Positions 42,869-51,230 of a stretch of 64,000 bases of DNA are shown piece by piece. The DNA is taken from positions 124,001-188,000 of the forward strand of contig NZ_ABCM01000003.1 of assembly GCF_000170795.1 (NCBI RefSeq). The letters run 5' to 3'. Source of the stretch: Pedobacter sp. BAL39 (lineage in GTDB: Bacteria > Bacteroidota > Bacteroidia > Sphingobacteriales > Sphingobacteriaceae). The first letter of the stretch is position 1. Every line of letters starts with the position of its first letter. Position numbers and translations under genes: made by a program. The notes below the pieces were generated by a model. That model did not search any database. It was not told the DNA's origin and saw only the letters and a list, made by a program, of their open reading frames with translations.

Positions 42869-44077
42869 TTATTTTATTTTAATGTTTAGCGAAATGATGT
42901 TAGATGCGAGTCCGGTCGATCTACTGTAATGTCCGTATCTTAACTCCAGCATGCTGATGCGTTGCAGGCCGAAAACTCCCTTAGGCGGCGATATCCTGAT
43001 TCCTGTACCATAAAAATTGCTGTTCAGCGTAGACAGGTCATAATCACTGGTAAAATAAGTGCTACCGGGACTGTGCTGTCCGTATCCGGCAAAATAGCGA
43101 GTACCTGTCTGTTTGTTGTATCTGTAAAAGGGACTAATGGAAATAAAAGAACTCAACTTCACAGGGATCTCCAGCTCTGCAGTATGAGCCCTGATTCCCC
43201 AGTTGTCCATGTAGTATCTGTAAAATGCCCGCAACAGTATGTGATCTGTTGCGAAGTAATTTAAACGCGCCGCGAGCGGTAATTTAAATCTTTTTCCAGG
43301 AAGCGTCTCTGCAAGGAGTGAACCGTCAGTAAAGTAGTCGCGCTGATATTTGGTCGCAAGAAGACCTTTCTGAAACGATGGTTCCACCACAATGACCGCC
43401 TGTAATTTTTGATTGATGACCTGCGAAAGTGAAAAAGAAGAACTGAAACTGTTCCGCGGACTAGTGCCTTCACTTTTAGGCCCCTCTCCATTGCCTGCTC
43501 TCAGTTCAATTGGTAAAATCACAGTCCATTTATCTAAAAATGCCTGAAGCTTGAAGTCAAACTGAGTGTTTTTGTTTGCTGATAAGCGGGTAAGGCTGAA
43601 TCCCGCACCGATAGATTGGTAGTCATATTCGCCAGAATACGATCCAGTAAATCCAAAAGAATTTCCGGTGGATTCATTGGATTGTGTCCAGTTCAAAGAC
43701 GGGTAAATTCTGGTATCTGCACCCGAAGCTGAGGAAATGGTGTTTGGATCTATTTTATCCGAAGAAGCAGAGCTGTAATGGTCTATTCCCAGCTCAAAAA
43801 GAAAAGTATTCTTCTTGCCTTTTTTATTGAATTTGGACAACTGGAGGTCGAACGTATTGGCCAGGTCACTCAGCTTTTCAGTACCTATACCACCCGTCAC
43901 AGCAGAATTGTTGCCACTCTGGTTATAATATGCAGAAACAAGGTTCATTTCATCAATCTTCAGCTTACGACTTTGATAAGAACCTGTATCGGATGGATTG
44001 TGTTTGACTTTAATTTGTCCATGAGCATTTAAGACACCCAGGAAAAGCATGATCACATGCAGATAGACCTTTTTCAT
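42869..44077 (-). CDS. DUF3570 outer-membrane beta-barrel protein
   Basis: 402 residues with a signal peptide (MKKVYLHVIMLFLGVLNAHG). The mature part is built of amphipathic beta strands, ending in aromatic-alternating SLNIKIK, as expected for an outer-membrane barrel. It is recognised as DUF3570, whose function is not established. Last gene of the regulator-kinase-thioredoxin-ApbE-DUF4266-DUF3570 series, 13 bases after DUF4266. In this context it may export or anchor the product of the envelope redox genes (inference). Confidence 0.85.
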   Translation of the reverse strand: MKKVYLHVIMLFLGVLNAHGQIKVKHNPSDTGSYQSRKLKIDEMNLVSAYYNQSGNNSAVTGGIGTEKLSDLANTFDLQLSKFNKKGKKNTFLFELGIDHYSSASSDKIDPNTISSASGADTRIYPSLNWTQSNESTGNSFGFTGSYSGEYDYQSIGAGFSLTRLSANKNTQFDFKLQAFLDKWTVILPIELRAGNGEGPKSEGTSPRNSFSSSFSLSQVINQKLQAVIVVEPSFQKGLLATKYQRDYFTDGSLLAETLPGKRFKLPLAARLNYFATDHILLRAFYRYYMDNWGIRAHTAELEIPVKLSSFISISPFYRYNKQTGTRYFAGYGQHSPGSTYFTSDYDLSTLNSNFYGTGIRISPPKGVFGLQRISMLELRYGHYSRSTGLASNIISLNIKIK

Positions 44078-44090
44078 AATTTACTTCCGA

Positions 44091-44321
44091 TTAATTACAT
44101 CCGCAACCACCACCACTTTTACCTCCGTTAGCACCCGAAGCCCCCTCTCTGTACAGTTGGAAGCTCTGCTCAAACTTCTGCACTTTTCTGGCTGACAAAG
44201 CCATTTCCGAATCATTTAATTTATTTTTTTGATAGGGCTTAACGGTGCTGCAGGCAGTTAGTAAACTCAAAAGCAAAAATGCTGTGCCTGTTGTGACACC
44301 TATACTTTTCGAAGATTTCAT
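44091..44321 (-). CDS. DUF4266 small lipoprotein with Gly-Cys-rich C-terminus
   Basis: 76 residues. Lipobox SLLTAC (Cys24), a short helical middle (DSEMALSARKVQKFEQSF), and a flexible glycine-rich tail ending in GGGCGCN with Cys73 and Cys75. The tail is conserved in DUF4266 as far as I recall. Its position, one base after apbE and beside a thioredoxin-like gene, makes it the likely target of flavin or thiol chemistry: it contains EGASGAN, which only partly fits the ApbE target pattern Dxx(S/T)GAT, lacking the final Thr. The role is therefore speculative. Confidence 0.85.
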   Translation of the reverse strand: MKSSKSIGVTTGTAFLLLSLLTACSTVKPYQKNKLNDSEMALSARKVQKFEQSFQLYREGASGANGGKSGGGCGCN

Positions 44322-44322
44322 A

Positions 44323-45258
44323 TCAGTATTTTAGGTTAATATTTTTTGAAGCATACATCCTGTTATCATCATCGATTACTACGCATGCCACGTTATTCAA
44401 TTGATTAATCAGATCCAGACCTACTTTTACACCCATCACTAAAATCGGAGTTGCCAATGCATCCGCAAGTTCAGCACTGGGGCAAAGGACGCTGACACTC
44501 TTAATGCCTGACACCGGTAAGCCAGTTTTTGGGTCAATCGTATGCGAATACCTCTTTCCGTCTATTGTTGCGTATTTCTCGTAATTGCCTGAAGTTGCTA
44601 TTGCCATATTGCTGATGCTTAATGTAGAAAAGGCATGTTGCTGCTGGTTGGGATCAGCGATGCCGATTGTCCATGGCTGCCCGCCTGGTTGTGTACCCCA
44701 GGTCACCAAATCGCCCGCGGCGTTAACAATACCACTTTGGATACCCATAGCAATCATTATACTTCTAGCACGATCTGCCGCATAGCCTTTCCCTATTCCA
44801 CCAAATCCAATCCGCATGCCTTTGTGCTTCAGCATTATTGTCGATTCTTCTACATTTACAATTACGTTTTCATAGTTGATTAACTTTACTGCCTTTAAGG
44901 CAGTTTTACTGTCCGGCAAGCGGGTCATGTTTACATCAAAATTCCACAGACGCTTATCGATCGATCCATAGGTAATGTCAAACGCGCCCTGAGTAATCAA
45001 TGAAATTTTAAGCGATCGCAGGACCAAATCAATTACCTCCCCATCGACTTTTACAGGCCTGATTCCAGCAAACCGGTTGACTTCGTTAACCTGACTAGTT
45101 TCTCTGAAAGTGGTTAAAAGCGCTTCTATGCGGTTCACTTCGTTTATCGCTTCGACAATGGACCTTTTAGCTAAAGATTTATCATCACCGACGGCGCTAA
45201 ACTCAAAACGATTGCCCATCAGCTTCACAATTTCCCGGTAAGATCCAGATCCTAACAC
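44323..45258 (-). CDS. apbE: ApbE family FAD:protein FMN transferase
   Basis: Enzyme that moves FMN from FAD onto a Ser/Thr of a target protein, using Mg2+. The core contains KLMGNRFEFS, INEVNRIEALLTTF, GFGGIGKGYAADRA and ATSGNYEKYATIDGKRYSHTIDPKTG, all ApbE signatures. Unlike most exported ApbE proteins it shows no signal peptide, so it may act in the cytosol or start differently. The start is uncertain: a GTG at 45258 follows the thioredoxin stop closely and gives the usual short lead before KLMG; an ATG at 45219 is the alternative, and an ATG at 45330 would overlap the upstream gene by 68 bases. Confidence 0.88.
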   Translation of the reverse strand: MLGSGSYREIVKLMGNRFEFSAVGDDKSLAKRSIVEAINEVNRIEALLTTFRETSQVNEVNRFAGIRPVKVDGEVIDLVLRSLKISLITQGAFDITYGSIDKRLWNFDVNMTRLPDSKTALKAVKLINYENVIVNVEESTIMLKHKGMRIGFGGIGKGYAADRARSIMIAMGIQSGIVNAAGDLVTWGTQPGGQPWTIGIADPNQQQHAFSTLSISNMAIATSGNYEKYATIDGKRYSHTIDPKTGLPVSGIKSVSVLCPSAELADALATPILVMGVKVGLDLINQLNNVACVVIDDDNRMYASKNINLKY

Positions 45259-45262
45259 TTTG

Positions 45263-45709
45263 TTAATGTTTTGATAACGAATTTGATATCTGCTTGGTGA
45301 AAGCCTCTGTGCCTTCGTTAGGGAAGCCATCCCAGGTCCTGATCACCTTTCCATTTTCATCCGTCAGTACGGTTAGAGGAAACTTTCCATCAGGATTGAA
45401 TTGTTCGGCCAGTTCTTCGTTGAGTTTGATCTGCTCATCAGACAGCCGGTTTTTTTTCTGTCTGGGAAAATCTGCACGAACGAGTATCAGGTGTTCTGCA
45501 GCATATTTTTCAAATGCTTCAGTCTCCAGGATTTCCTTCCGGAGTCTAATGCAGGGACCGCACCAGTCTGAACCGGAAAAGTTGATCAGTATTGGTCTGT
45601 GCAATTCAACAGCCTGTTTTTTTGCTTCATTAAAATTTTCCATCCAGATAATGGGGGAGAGAAATAGGTAGAGTAGAGAACCCAATAATAGTTTCATAAT
45701 CTTCAGCAT
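45263..45709 (-). CDS. Thioredoxin-like protein, membrane-anchored or exported
   Basis: 148 residues. An N-terminal hydrophobic segment (LLLGSLLYLFLSPIIWM) anchors or exports it, followed by a thioredoxin fold with the redox motif WCGPC (Cys50, Cys53) and the cis-proline region GKFPLTVLTDENG. It probably reduces disulfides in the periplasm, perhaps those of the DUF4266 cysteines (inference). Precedes apbE in the same transcriptional direction. Confidence 0.9.
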   Translation of the reverse strand: MLKIMKLLLGSLLYLFLSPIIWMENFNEAKKQAVELHRPILINFSGSDWCGPCIRLRKEILETEAFEKYAAEHLILVRADFPRQKKNRLSDEQIKLNEELAEQFNPDGKFPLTVLTDENGKVIRTWDGFPNEGTEAFTKQISNSLSKH

Positions 45710-45840
45710 TTAACTTATCGAAGCTCCGATGGATGATCTACATCTTTCGGTTGACTCTGATGACAACAAGTTCGCTGTCAATTCTGGAGAGATTATGAAG
45801 TTGTATGTTAAAAGTTGTTAACGCACTAATTCATTGTTGT

Positions 45841-47100
45841 CTAACTTGATTGAAAACTAATATGAAAGCAATGCAGATTTTTTGTATAGGTGTATTTCAA
45901 TCCGTAGTGCTGACGGCTGCATATCTGCTTCAGGATTGAAAGGCCAAGACCTGTCCCTTCCGAACTGCCATCTTTATAAAAACGCTCGAAGATTCTATCC
46001 TCATCCAGGGGCTGAACACCTCCGGTATTTTTAATGGTAATGCCATCTGTTGAAAGGTTTATCTCTATATTTCCCCTTTCATAGTTGTGCCGGATAGCAT
46101 TGCTTAACAGATTGTTGAGCAGTATTTCCATTAAATGACCATTTGTTTTTAGCGTTACCGGGTTCAGCGTGGTGATCACACTCAAATTTCTATTTTGGAC
46201 CAGTTCCTGAAAATAGAAAAGCCTTTCTACAATCAAGGCAGAAATATCAATATCTTCCTGGTTGTTAATGAGGTTGTTATCAATTTTAACGAGCAAAAGC
46301 AAACTTTGGTTCAATTTAGTTAGCCTGGAGGTCGCCTTATATAAGTCGGCTAGTGTTTCACTTTCTTCTTTACCAAGACGATCCGACTGCAACATCGTAT
46401 CCAGTTTGGAATTGATGATGGCAAGAGGAGTCATCATTTCATGAGAGGCATTTTCAGTAAACAACTTGACCTCGCGAAAATCCGAGCGGATTCGTAGCGA
46501 AATGTCCAGAATAGCCTGGTTCAGTTCTCTAAATTCATGAACAGGACTGTCGATGATCTCGAATGGTTTGTCCTGATCCAAGTTGAAAGTTTTGAAGTTC
46601 TCCAGGGTCAGCCTGAACGGATGCCATAGTTTACGGATCATAAAACGGTTAATCAGCAGTAATACAAATACCAGTAGCAATACTGGGGAAATGATAGAAA
46701 TAAAAATGCTTTTGATTTGTTCCTCCCGTTCCACTTTTGATGTGAAGATCGATACCTGATAATGCAACCCATTGATACTTATTCCCGTTTTAAGATATCT
46801 GGCTGGCTCAACGATGTGCTTTTTTGGATTATAGAAAATGGTGTCAGCGAATTTTTTCGTCGTATCAAAATGATTCGCTCTTTTATAGGTAATTACCAAA
46901 TCCTGATACTGTTCAGGTGCAGGTGCGATATTTCTTGCATGCGCAAAATCCTGAACTTCCATGAGCTCTTCAATCAGATTGTTATCAATCTGCTTATTTA
47001 AATAAAAGCTCAGATTGCCATAAAAAAGAAGTCCAATACACAGCAAGCCAACTATACTCACCAATATTAATATCCGGTTATATCGGGCCAGTAATTTCAT
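45841..47100 (-). CDS. Two-component sensor histidine kinase
   Basis: 419-residue membrane kinase. Helix 1 (about 8-32) and helix 2 (about 145-165) bracket a periplasmic sensor region of about 110 residues. A linker leads to H-box NASHEMMTPLAIINS, N-box NLLSNAIRHNY, G1 NTGGVQP (altered from the usual DxGxG), F-box IFERFYKD and G2 GTGLGLSI. It starts 2 bases after its response regulator gene. Its position before the thioredoxin-ApbE-DUF4266-DUF3570 genes suggests it senses the state that these genes handle. Confidence 0.9.
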   Translation of the reverse strand: MKLLARYNRILILVSIVGLLCIGLLFYGNLSFYLNKQIDNNLIEELMEVQDFAHARNIAPAPEQYQDLVITYKRANHFDTTKKFADTIFYNPKKHIVEPARYLKTGISINGLHYQVSIFTSKVEREEQIKSIFISIISPVLLLVFVLLLINRFMIRKLWHPFRLTLENFKTFNLDQDKPFEIIDSPVHEFRELNQAILDISLRIRSDFREVKLFTENASHEMMTPLAIINSKLDTMLQSDRLGKEESETLADLYKATSRLTKLNQSLLLLVKIDNNLINNQEDIDISALIVERLFYFQELVQNRNLSVITTLNPVTLKTNGHLMEILLNNLLSNAIRHNYERGNIEINLSTDGITIKNTGGVQPLDEDRIFERFYKDGSSEGTGLGLSILKQICSRQHYGLKYTYTKNLHCFHISFQSS

Positions 47101-47102
47101 CG

Positions 47103-47774
47103 TTATTGGAATTTATAACCAACACCGTACACCGATTGAAAATAATCTTTGCAACCCGCGTCGGTAAGCTTTTTTCTGATATTTTTAATGTGCGTGTATA
47201 TGAAATCAAAACTATCTGCCATATCGGCGTCTTCGCCCCAAATGTGTACGGCAGCAGCCGATTTTGAAACAACTTTTGATTTATTAGTGACAAAATAAAG
47301 TAGTATATCAAACTCCTTTTTAGTCAGGTTAATTAGGATTCCATTTATTTTAACCTCTTTAGCGGTCGTGTCAATTTCGATTTCATTGAATACTACCTGA
47401 TCGTTTCCATTAAAACTTCTCCTGCGCACAATGGCCGTAATTCTTGCATAGAGTTCCGAAAGATGAAAAGGTTTTACCAGGTAGTCATCAGCTCCAAGAC
47501 TCAGTCCTTCTATACGCTGATCTATGGAATCTCTCGCAGATATAATCAATACACCATCTGATTTTTTTAGTTTTTTAAGGTGTCGGAGTAGTTCCAAACC
47601 TTCTCCGTCGGGTAATCCAAGGTCCAGAAGAATACAGTCGTAATCGTATAGACTGATTTTCTCTATCCCCTCATCAAAACTGGTAGCAATATCACAAATA
47701 TTGCCCTCTGCAGTCAGGTATTGTAATATACTCCTTCTCAGGCTTTCCTCATCTTCTATGATTAGCAACTTCAT
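47103..47774 (-). CDS. OmpR-family response regulator
   Basis: 223 residues: receiver domain (1-115) with acidic pocket IIEDEE, phosphoryl-acceptor Asp in LLDLGLPDGEG (Asp51) and the conserved Lys in DDYLVKPF, then a winged helix-turn-helix (about 125-222; LTKKEFDILLYF and IYTHIKNIRKKL ... VYGVGYKF). First gene of the transcriptional series. Probably controls the kinase and the envelope redox genes downstream. Confidence 0.93.
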   Translation of the reverse strand: MKLLIIEDEESLRRSILQYLTAEGNICDIATSFDEGIEKISLYDYDCILLDLGLPDGEGLELLRHLKKLKKSDGVLIISARDSIDQRIEGLSLGADDYLVKPFHLSELYARITAIVRRRSFNGNDQVVFNEIEIDTTAKEVKINGILINLTKKEFDILLYFVTNKSKVVSKSAAAVHIWGEDADMADSFDFIYTHIKNIRKKLTDAGCKDYFQSVYGVGYKFQ

Positions 47775-47869
47775 GATATAAATATCCGATTAAAATCTGA
47801 AGAGAAGTTGTAGCATGTAAGGGATTCTACATGATATTTTTACTCCGAATACCGTCAGTGTTGTAAAGA

Positions 47870-48397
47870 CTAATTGGTGATATATTTCGAAGAAATCAGC
47901 AGCAAAAGAGTCCTGTCTGCTTTAGCTTCGTCATAGTTCTCTTTTAACAATTGGCTAATGTGTTTGTTTTTTAGCTTTACTGCTGCCATTTGTAAAATTT
48001 GAAAGGATGCCATCTCTACGCTTTCAATATTTTGAAGATAAAAAATTATGGAAAGATCACGCAATTCCGGTTCTCCTCTTTGTTCATGAATAGCTTCGAA
48101 GGCATCCTGAATCATTCCTGTCAGCCCATGAATGCTTCCGTCAGATACCTCGGCATCAAGCAGTGAGTAGATCACTTCCATTCGGGCAATCTGTTTTTCG
48201 ACAGCTTCAACGGTTTCTCTAATAGCGCTTTTTAATTCAGAAAACTCGGCCTCTTCAACCAGATCAGGTAGCTTTGACACCAAGTGCAATTTGGCGCCAT
48301 ATATACGGTCGAGATGTTTGATAAAGAATGTTTTGAGCTTTTCTGACCCCAGATTTATTTTCTTCCAGGAATTCGGCTTATCGGATAGTTCGTTCAT
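47870..48397 (-). CDS. DUF892 (YciE/YciF-like) ferritin-like protein
   Basis: 175 residues, all helical, with KLKTFFIKHLDRIYGAKLHLVSKLPDLVEEA near residue 20, the recognised DUF892 start. The family adopts a ferritin-like four-helix fold and is linked to general stress in Proteobacteria (established), although the enzymatic role is unknown. Carboxylate residues for a di-iron site are not certain from sequence alone. It lies 17 bases after a receiver-only gene in the same direction, so they may be cotranscribed. Confidence 0.88.
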   Translation of the reverse strand: MNELSDKPNSWKKINLGSEKLKTFFIKHLDRIYGAKLHLVSKLPDLVEEAEFSELKSAIRETVEAVEKQIARMEVIYSLLDAEVSDGSIHGLTGMIQDAFEAIHEQRGEPELRDLSIIFYLQNIESVEMASFQILQMAAVKLKNKHISQLLKENYDEAKADRTLLLLISSKYITN

Positions 48398-48414
48398 AGC
48401 TGATTTTTGATCTG

Positions 48415-48777
48415 CTAAAATATGAATTCTTTCACTTTGGAAAGAAGTTTGTCTATGTCGAAGGGTTTATTGATATAACCGTTAGCACCACAACTTCTGG
48501 CCAGACCATCTACATTCATTTCTGCAGATACAAGCAATACAGGGATATCATTTAATTCCAGCTGATTTTTGATTTCAGCGCAAATTTGGACCCCCGTTTT
48601 TTCAAACCCGTTAATTCTTACATCAAGTAAAATCAGGTCTGGATGAAGAATTTTTATCTGCTCCGTAGTCGTCCCTGTATTATATAAAATTGCTTCATAT
48701 CCTTCTTCAACAAAAAGGATATCTAAAATAGAAAGAATGTCTTCATCATCATCAATAACCAGAATCTTTTTCGTCAT
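48415..48777 (-). CDS. Receiver-only response regulator (CheY-like)
   Basis: 120 residues consisting of a receiver domain: VIDDDED (acidic pocket), Asp in LILLDVRINGF (about residue 53) and the conserved Lys in GYINKPFDID (about 104). No output domain, so it works by protein interaction or phosphotransfer. Directly upstream of the DUF892 gene, and 52 bases downstream of the PAS-AraC regulator gene. Confidence 0.92.
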   Translation of the reverse strand: MTKKILVIDDDEDILSILDILFVEEGYEAILYNTGTTTEQIKILHPDLILLDVRINGFEKTGVQICAEIKNQLELNDIPVLLVSAEMNVDGLARSCGANGYINKPFDIDKLLSKVKEFIF

Positions 48778-48829
48778 ATATTTGGTGTAATTTTAAATTC
48801 GATTACAGCTAACTCGTTTTATCTTTTTG

Positions 48830-49663
48830 TTACAGCAATTCAGAAACGTCAATTCCGTAAACATCTTTAAATAACTTACTGAAATGACTCCGGGAATTGT
48901 AACCTGCAATACTTGAAATTTCTTTAATCGTTCGGTATTTGCCAGATGCAATGGCTTCCCATGCTAACTTCAAACGAATAATTCGTACTAGTTTATTCGG
49001 TGTAATGCCCAATATCTGATCAACACGTCTAAATAATTGCCTTTGGCTTAAAGCCAATTCACCACTGATAAAAGTCAAATTCAAATCCTCCCTTCCCGCA
49101 TTTCTTCGTACGATTGCTTCAAAACTGTTGAGCCACAATTGATCTGAGTGTGTATGTTCGACTGTGTTTTGTTCGGTAATTCCTGAAGCTGGTGATAGCT
49201 TGCCCTTGATACTTAATTTGGTTTCGTTTTTAAACCTCCGCTTATGGTCATCGTTTATCATTTGCATGAGATAGGAGATCCGGTTATTTTCCTCTAATCG
49301 CTTTCTGTGAGAAATGTTCTTTGCAATTGCAAAGACGATTTTATCCCTTAAAATTGGTACTGATGTCCATGACAGCCAAACAATCGCACCATCTTTTGTA
49401 ATGTACCGGTTTTCAAAATTCAACAGCGACTGTCCTCCGATTAGCTCAAGTCGCTTCTGACCCGTCGTATGCTGATCATCGGGATGGATAAATGAGCTAA
49501 TTGGCGATGAGAATAGTTCTTCTTCAGTGTATCCTAAAGTATTTGATACGGCAGGGTTTATCTTTCTGAAATATCCGTCAAATCCAGCGACACACAGTAA
49601 ATCAGGAGTAACTTGAAAAAAGTACTCAAGATCAAAAACGGTATGCGGATCTAACTTACCCAT
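48830..49663 (-). CDS. PAS-domain AraC-family transcriptional regulator
   Basis: 277 residues: one PAS domain (about 8-125; PDLLCVAGFDGYFRKINPAV) followed by a linker and an AraC/XylS helix-turn-helix (about 185-277; LSQRQLFRRVDQILG and IKEISSIAGYNSRSHFSKLFKD). A one-component sensor regulator: ligand or redox change at the PAS would control DNA binding. No membrane segment. Groups with receiver genes and a BLUF photoreceptor, but no target is obvious. Confidence 0.9.
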   Translation of the reverse strand: MGKLDPHTVFDLEYFFQVTPDLLCVAGFDGYFRKINPAVSNTLGYTEEELFSSPISSFIHPDDQHTTGQKRLELIGGQSLLNFENRYITKDGAIVWLSWTSVPILRDKIVFAIAKNISHRKRLEENNRISYLMQMINDDHKRRFKNETKLSIKGKLSPASGITEQNTVEHTHSDQLWLNSFEAIVRRNAGREDLNLTFISGELALSQRQLFRRVDQILGITPNKLVRIIRLKLAWEAIASGKYRTIKEISSIAGYNSRSHFSKLFKDVYGIDVSELL

Positions 49664-49896
49664 ATCAAGTCATTGCTCGCCATAATATTATCCTATTTAA
49701 ATGATTGTAATCCTATCCTATGAACACTTGCAATACAAATTTTGGCCAAATTGTTTTTAATTAGAGCAACATGATTTGATAATGTCAATTTTGAACACAT
49801 CTTCGGCAGTTTTGCGATCGCAAGGTTTTCTTATTGGTCGTCTTAGGTCTTGTTACAACACTTATAGTATCGATTAACGGACGATGTATAGTCGGG

Positions 49897-50307
49897 TTAT
49901 AAAGAGAAATTTACGAGATCAATGATGCTAGCCAGCTTTTGCTTGCTAATTGGTTTTACAAGGTATTCTTCTAATTTTGGGATTATTGAGTCGTATCTGT
50001 CCATATCATCAGGAGAGATTGAAGATGTAAGGATGTATTGTAGGATTGGCTTCGAGATTCCGAGCTTAGGTAATTCGGCGATGAATTCCCAGCCATTCAT
50101 TAAAGGCATGTTTAAGTCAACAAATAAAATATCAGGTATCTTTTCCTGAACATCTTTGCAGGAATTTAAATAATCCATAGCAGATTGCCCATTGTAACAT
50201 TCAACGATATGAGTAGGTATATTGATTTGAGCGGCAATTTTTCTAAATATGAATCTATTAATGAGATCATCCTCTATTAACAATATCTGTATCACTTTTT
50301 CCATCAT
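49897..50307 (-). CDS. Receiver-only response regulator
   Basis: 136 residues. Receiver domain with QILLIEDDLINRF (acidic pair), Asp in LFVDLNMPLMNGWEF (about 64) and the Lys of YLVKPISKQKL (about 117). Large and slightly extended compared with CheY. Divergent from a BLUF gene 216 bases away. The kinase it works with is unknown; the lipobox histidine kinase at 51231 is a candidate by proximity. Confidence 0.92.
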   Translation of the reverse strand: MMEKVIQILLIEDDLINRFIFRKIAAQINIPTHIVECYNGQSAMDYLNSCKDVQEKIPDILFVDLNMPLMNGWEFIAELPKLGISKPILQYILTSSISPDDMDRYDSIIPKLEEYLVKPISKQKLASIIDLVNFSL

Positions 50308-50523
50308 TTCGAAGTTTGCATTGATGCTTGGTCATAACAAGATTGTTCCAAAATAGTTGCTCTTCTGATGAATTTTGTATACGGGTTAATTATTTAAATA
50401 AGTGGGTAAAAATTGGATTTTGCTAGGATACAGAATCAATCTTCATAAAAATATAAAAAAGTCATCACAGAATAGGTCGAGATCTTGGAAAATTTCTTAT
50501 TCTTGGAATATTAGAAATCCTAT

Positions 50524-50982
50524 ATGTCTGAGCCTACCTATTATCTCCTTTATTCCAGTAAAACGGGGGTGGTTCTTCCTGAAAGCGAACTCGTTCAACT
50601 ATTGGAACAATCCAGAATCAATAACATCAGACAGCACATTACTGGTATGCTTTTGTACCTGGAATCTCTTACCTCTGATCCATGCGCCGGTAGGTTTATA
50701 CAGGTGTTGGAAGGACGCGAGGCTGATGTTAAACGTCTTTATAATTTGATTGAGCAGGATTTGCGACATTTTGGAATCACCATCCTTAGTGAGGGATTAC
50801 AAAAGAAGCGTTATTTTGGCGAATGGACGATGGGCTTTGCCCGTTTCGACCGCAACGCAAATTACAATGCGCAGTTCGATCCGGGAGCTTTTTTTCTTGA
50901 CGAAACCAATGCTAAAGATTCCAATCATCTTTTGGTATTTCTACATCATTTTTATGACCCGAACTTAAACTCGGCCACATGA
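50524..50982 (+). CDS. BLUF-domain blue-light photoreceptor
   Basis: 152-residue flavin photoreceptor. BLUF hallmarks: YYLLYSS (Tyr10), SRINNIRQHITGMLLY (Asn33/34), GRFIQVLEG (Gln60) and GEWTMGFARF (Trp101 and Met103), corresponding to the Tyr, Asn, Gln, Trp and Met residues of the photocycle in AppA and Slr1694 (established). The C-terminal 40 residues beyond the BLUF fold carry no output domain, so it must signal by contact with a partner such as a nearby receiver or kinase protein (inference). Confidence 0.9.
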   Translation: MSEPTYYLLYSSKTGVVLPESELVQLLEQSRINNIRQHITGMLLYLESLTSDPCAGRFIQVLEGREADVKRLYNLIEQDLRHFGITILSEGLQKKRYFGEWTMGFARFDRNANYNAQFDPGAFFLDETNAKDSNHLLVFLHHFYDPNLNSAT

Positions 50983-51230
50983 AATACATGCATCACTCTT
51001 CAAGTGTTCTTCTTACCAAGGTGCTAAAAATACTGTCGTAGCTTGCAGACTAAATAGGTGTTTAACCATCTTTATTTGTTGCTGCATAGTTGCTTTTTGG
51101 TTAATGGAGTCCGCGGGAATTTTAATCTGTGTGGTATGTCTTTTGTAAGCATGCACCCATAATTGCCTATTGGTGTGCTTACTGCATCAAGATAAACTTA
51201 AGACTTTATACAAATTGCACATTGAAGCTG

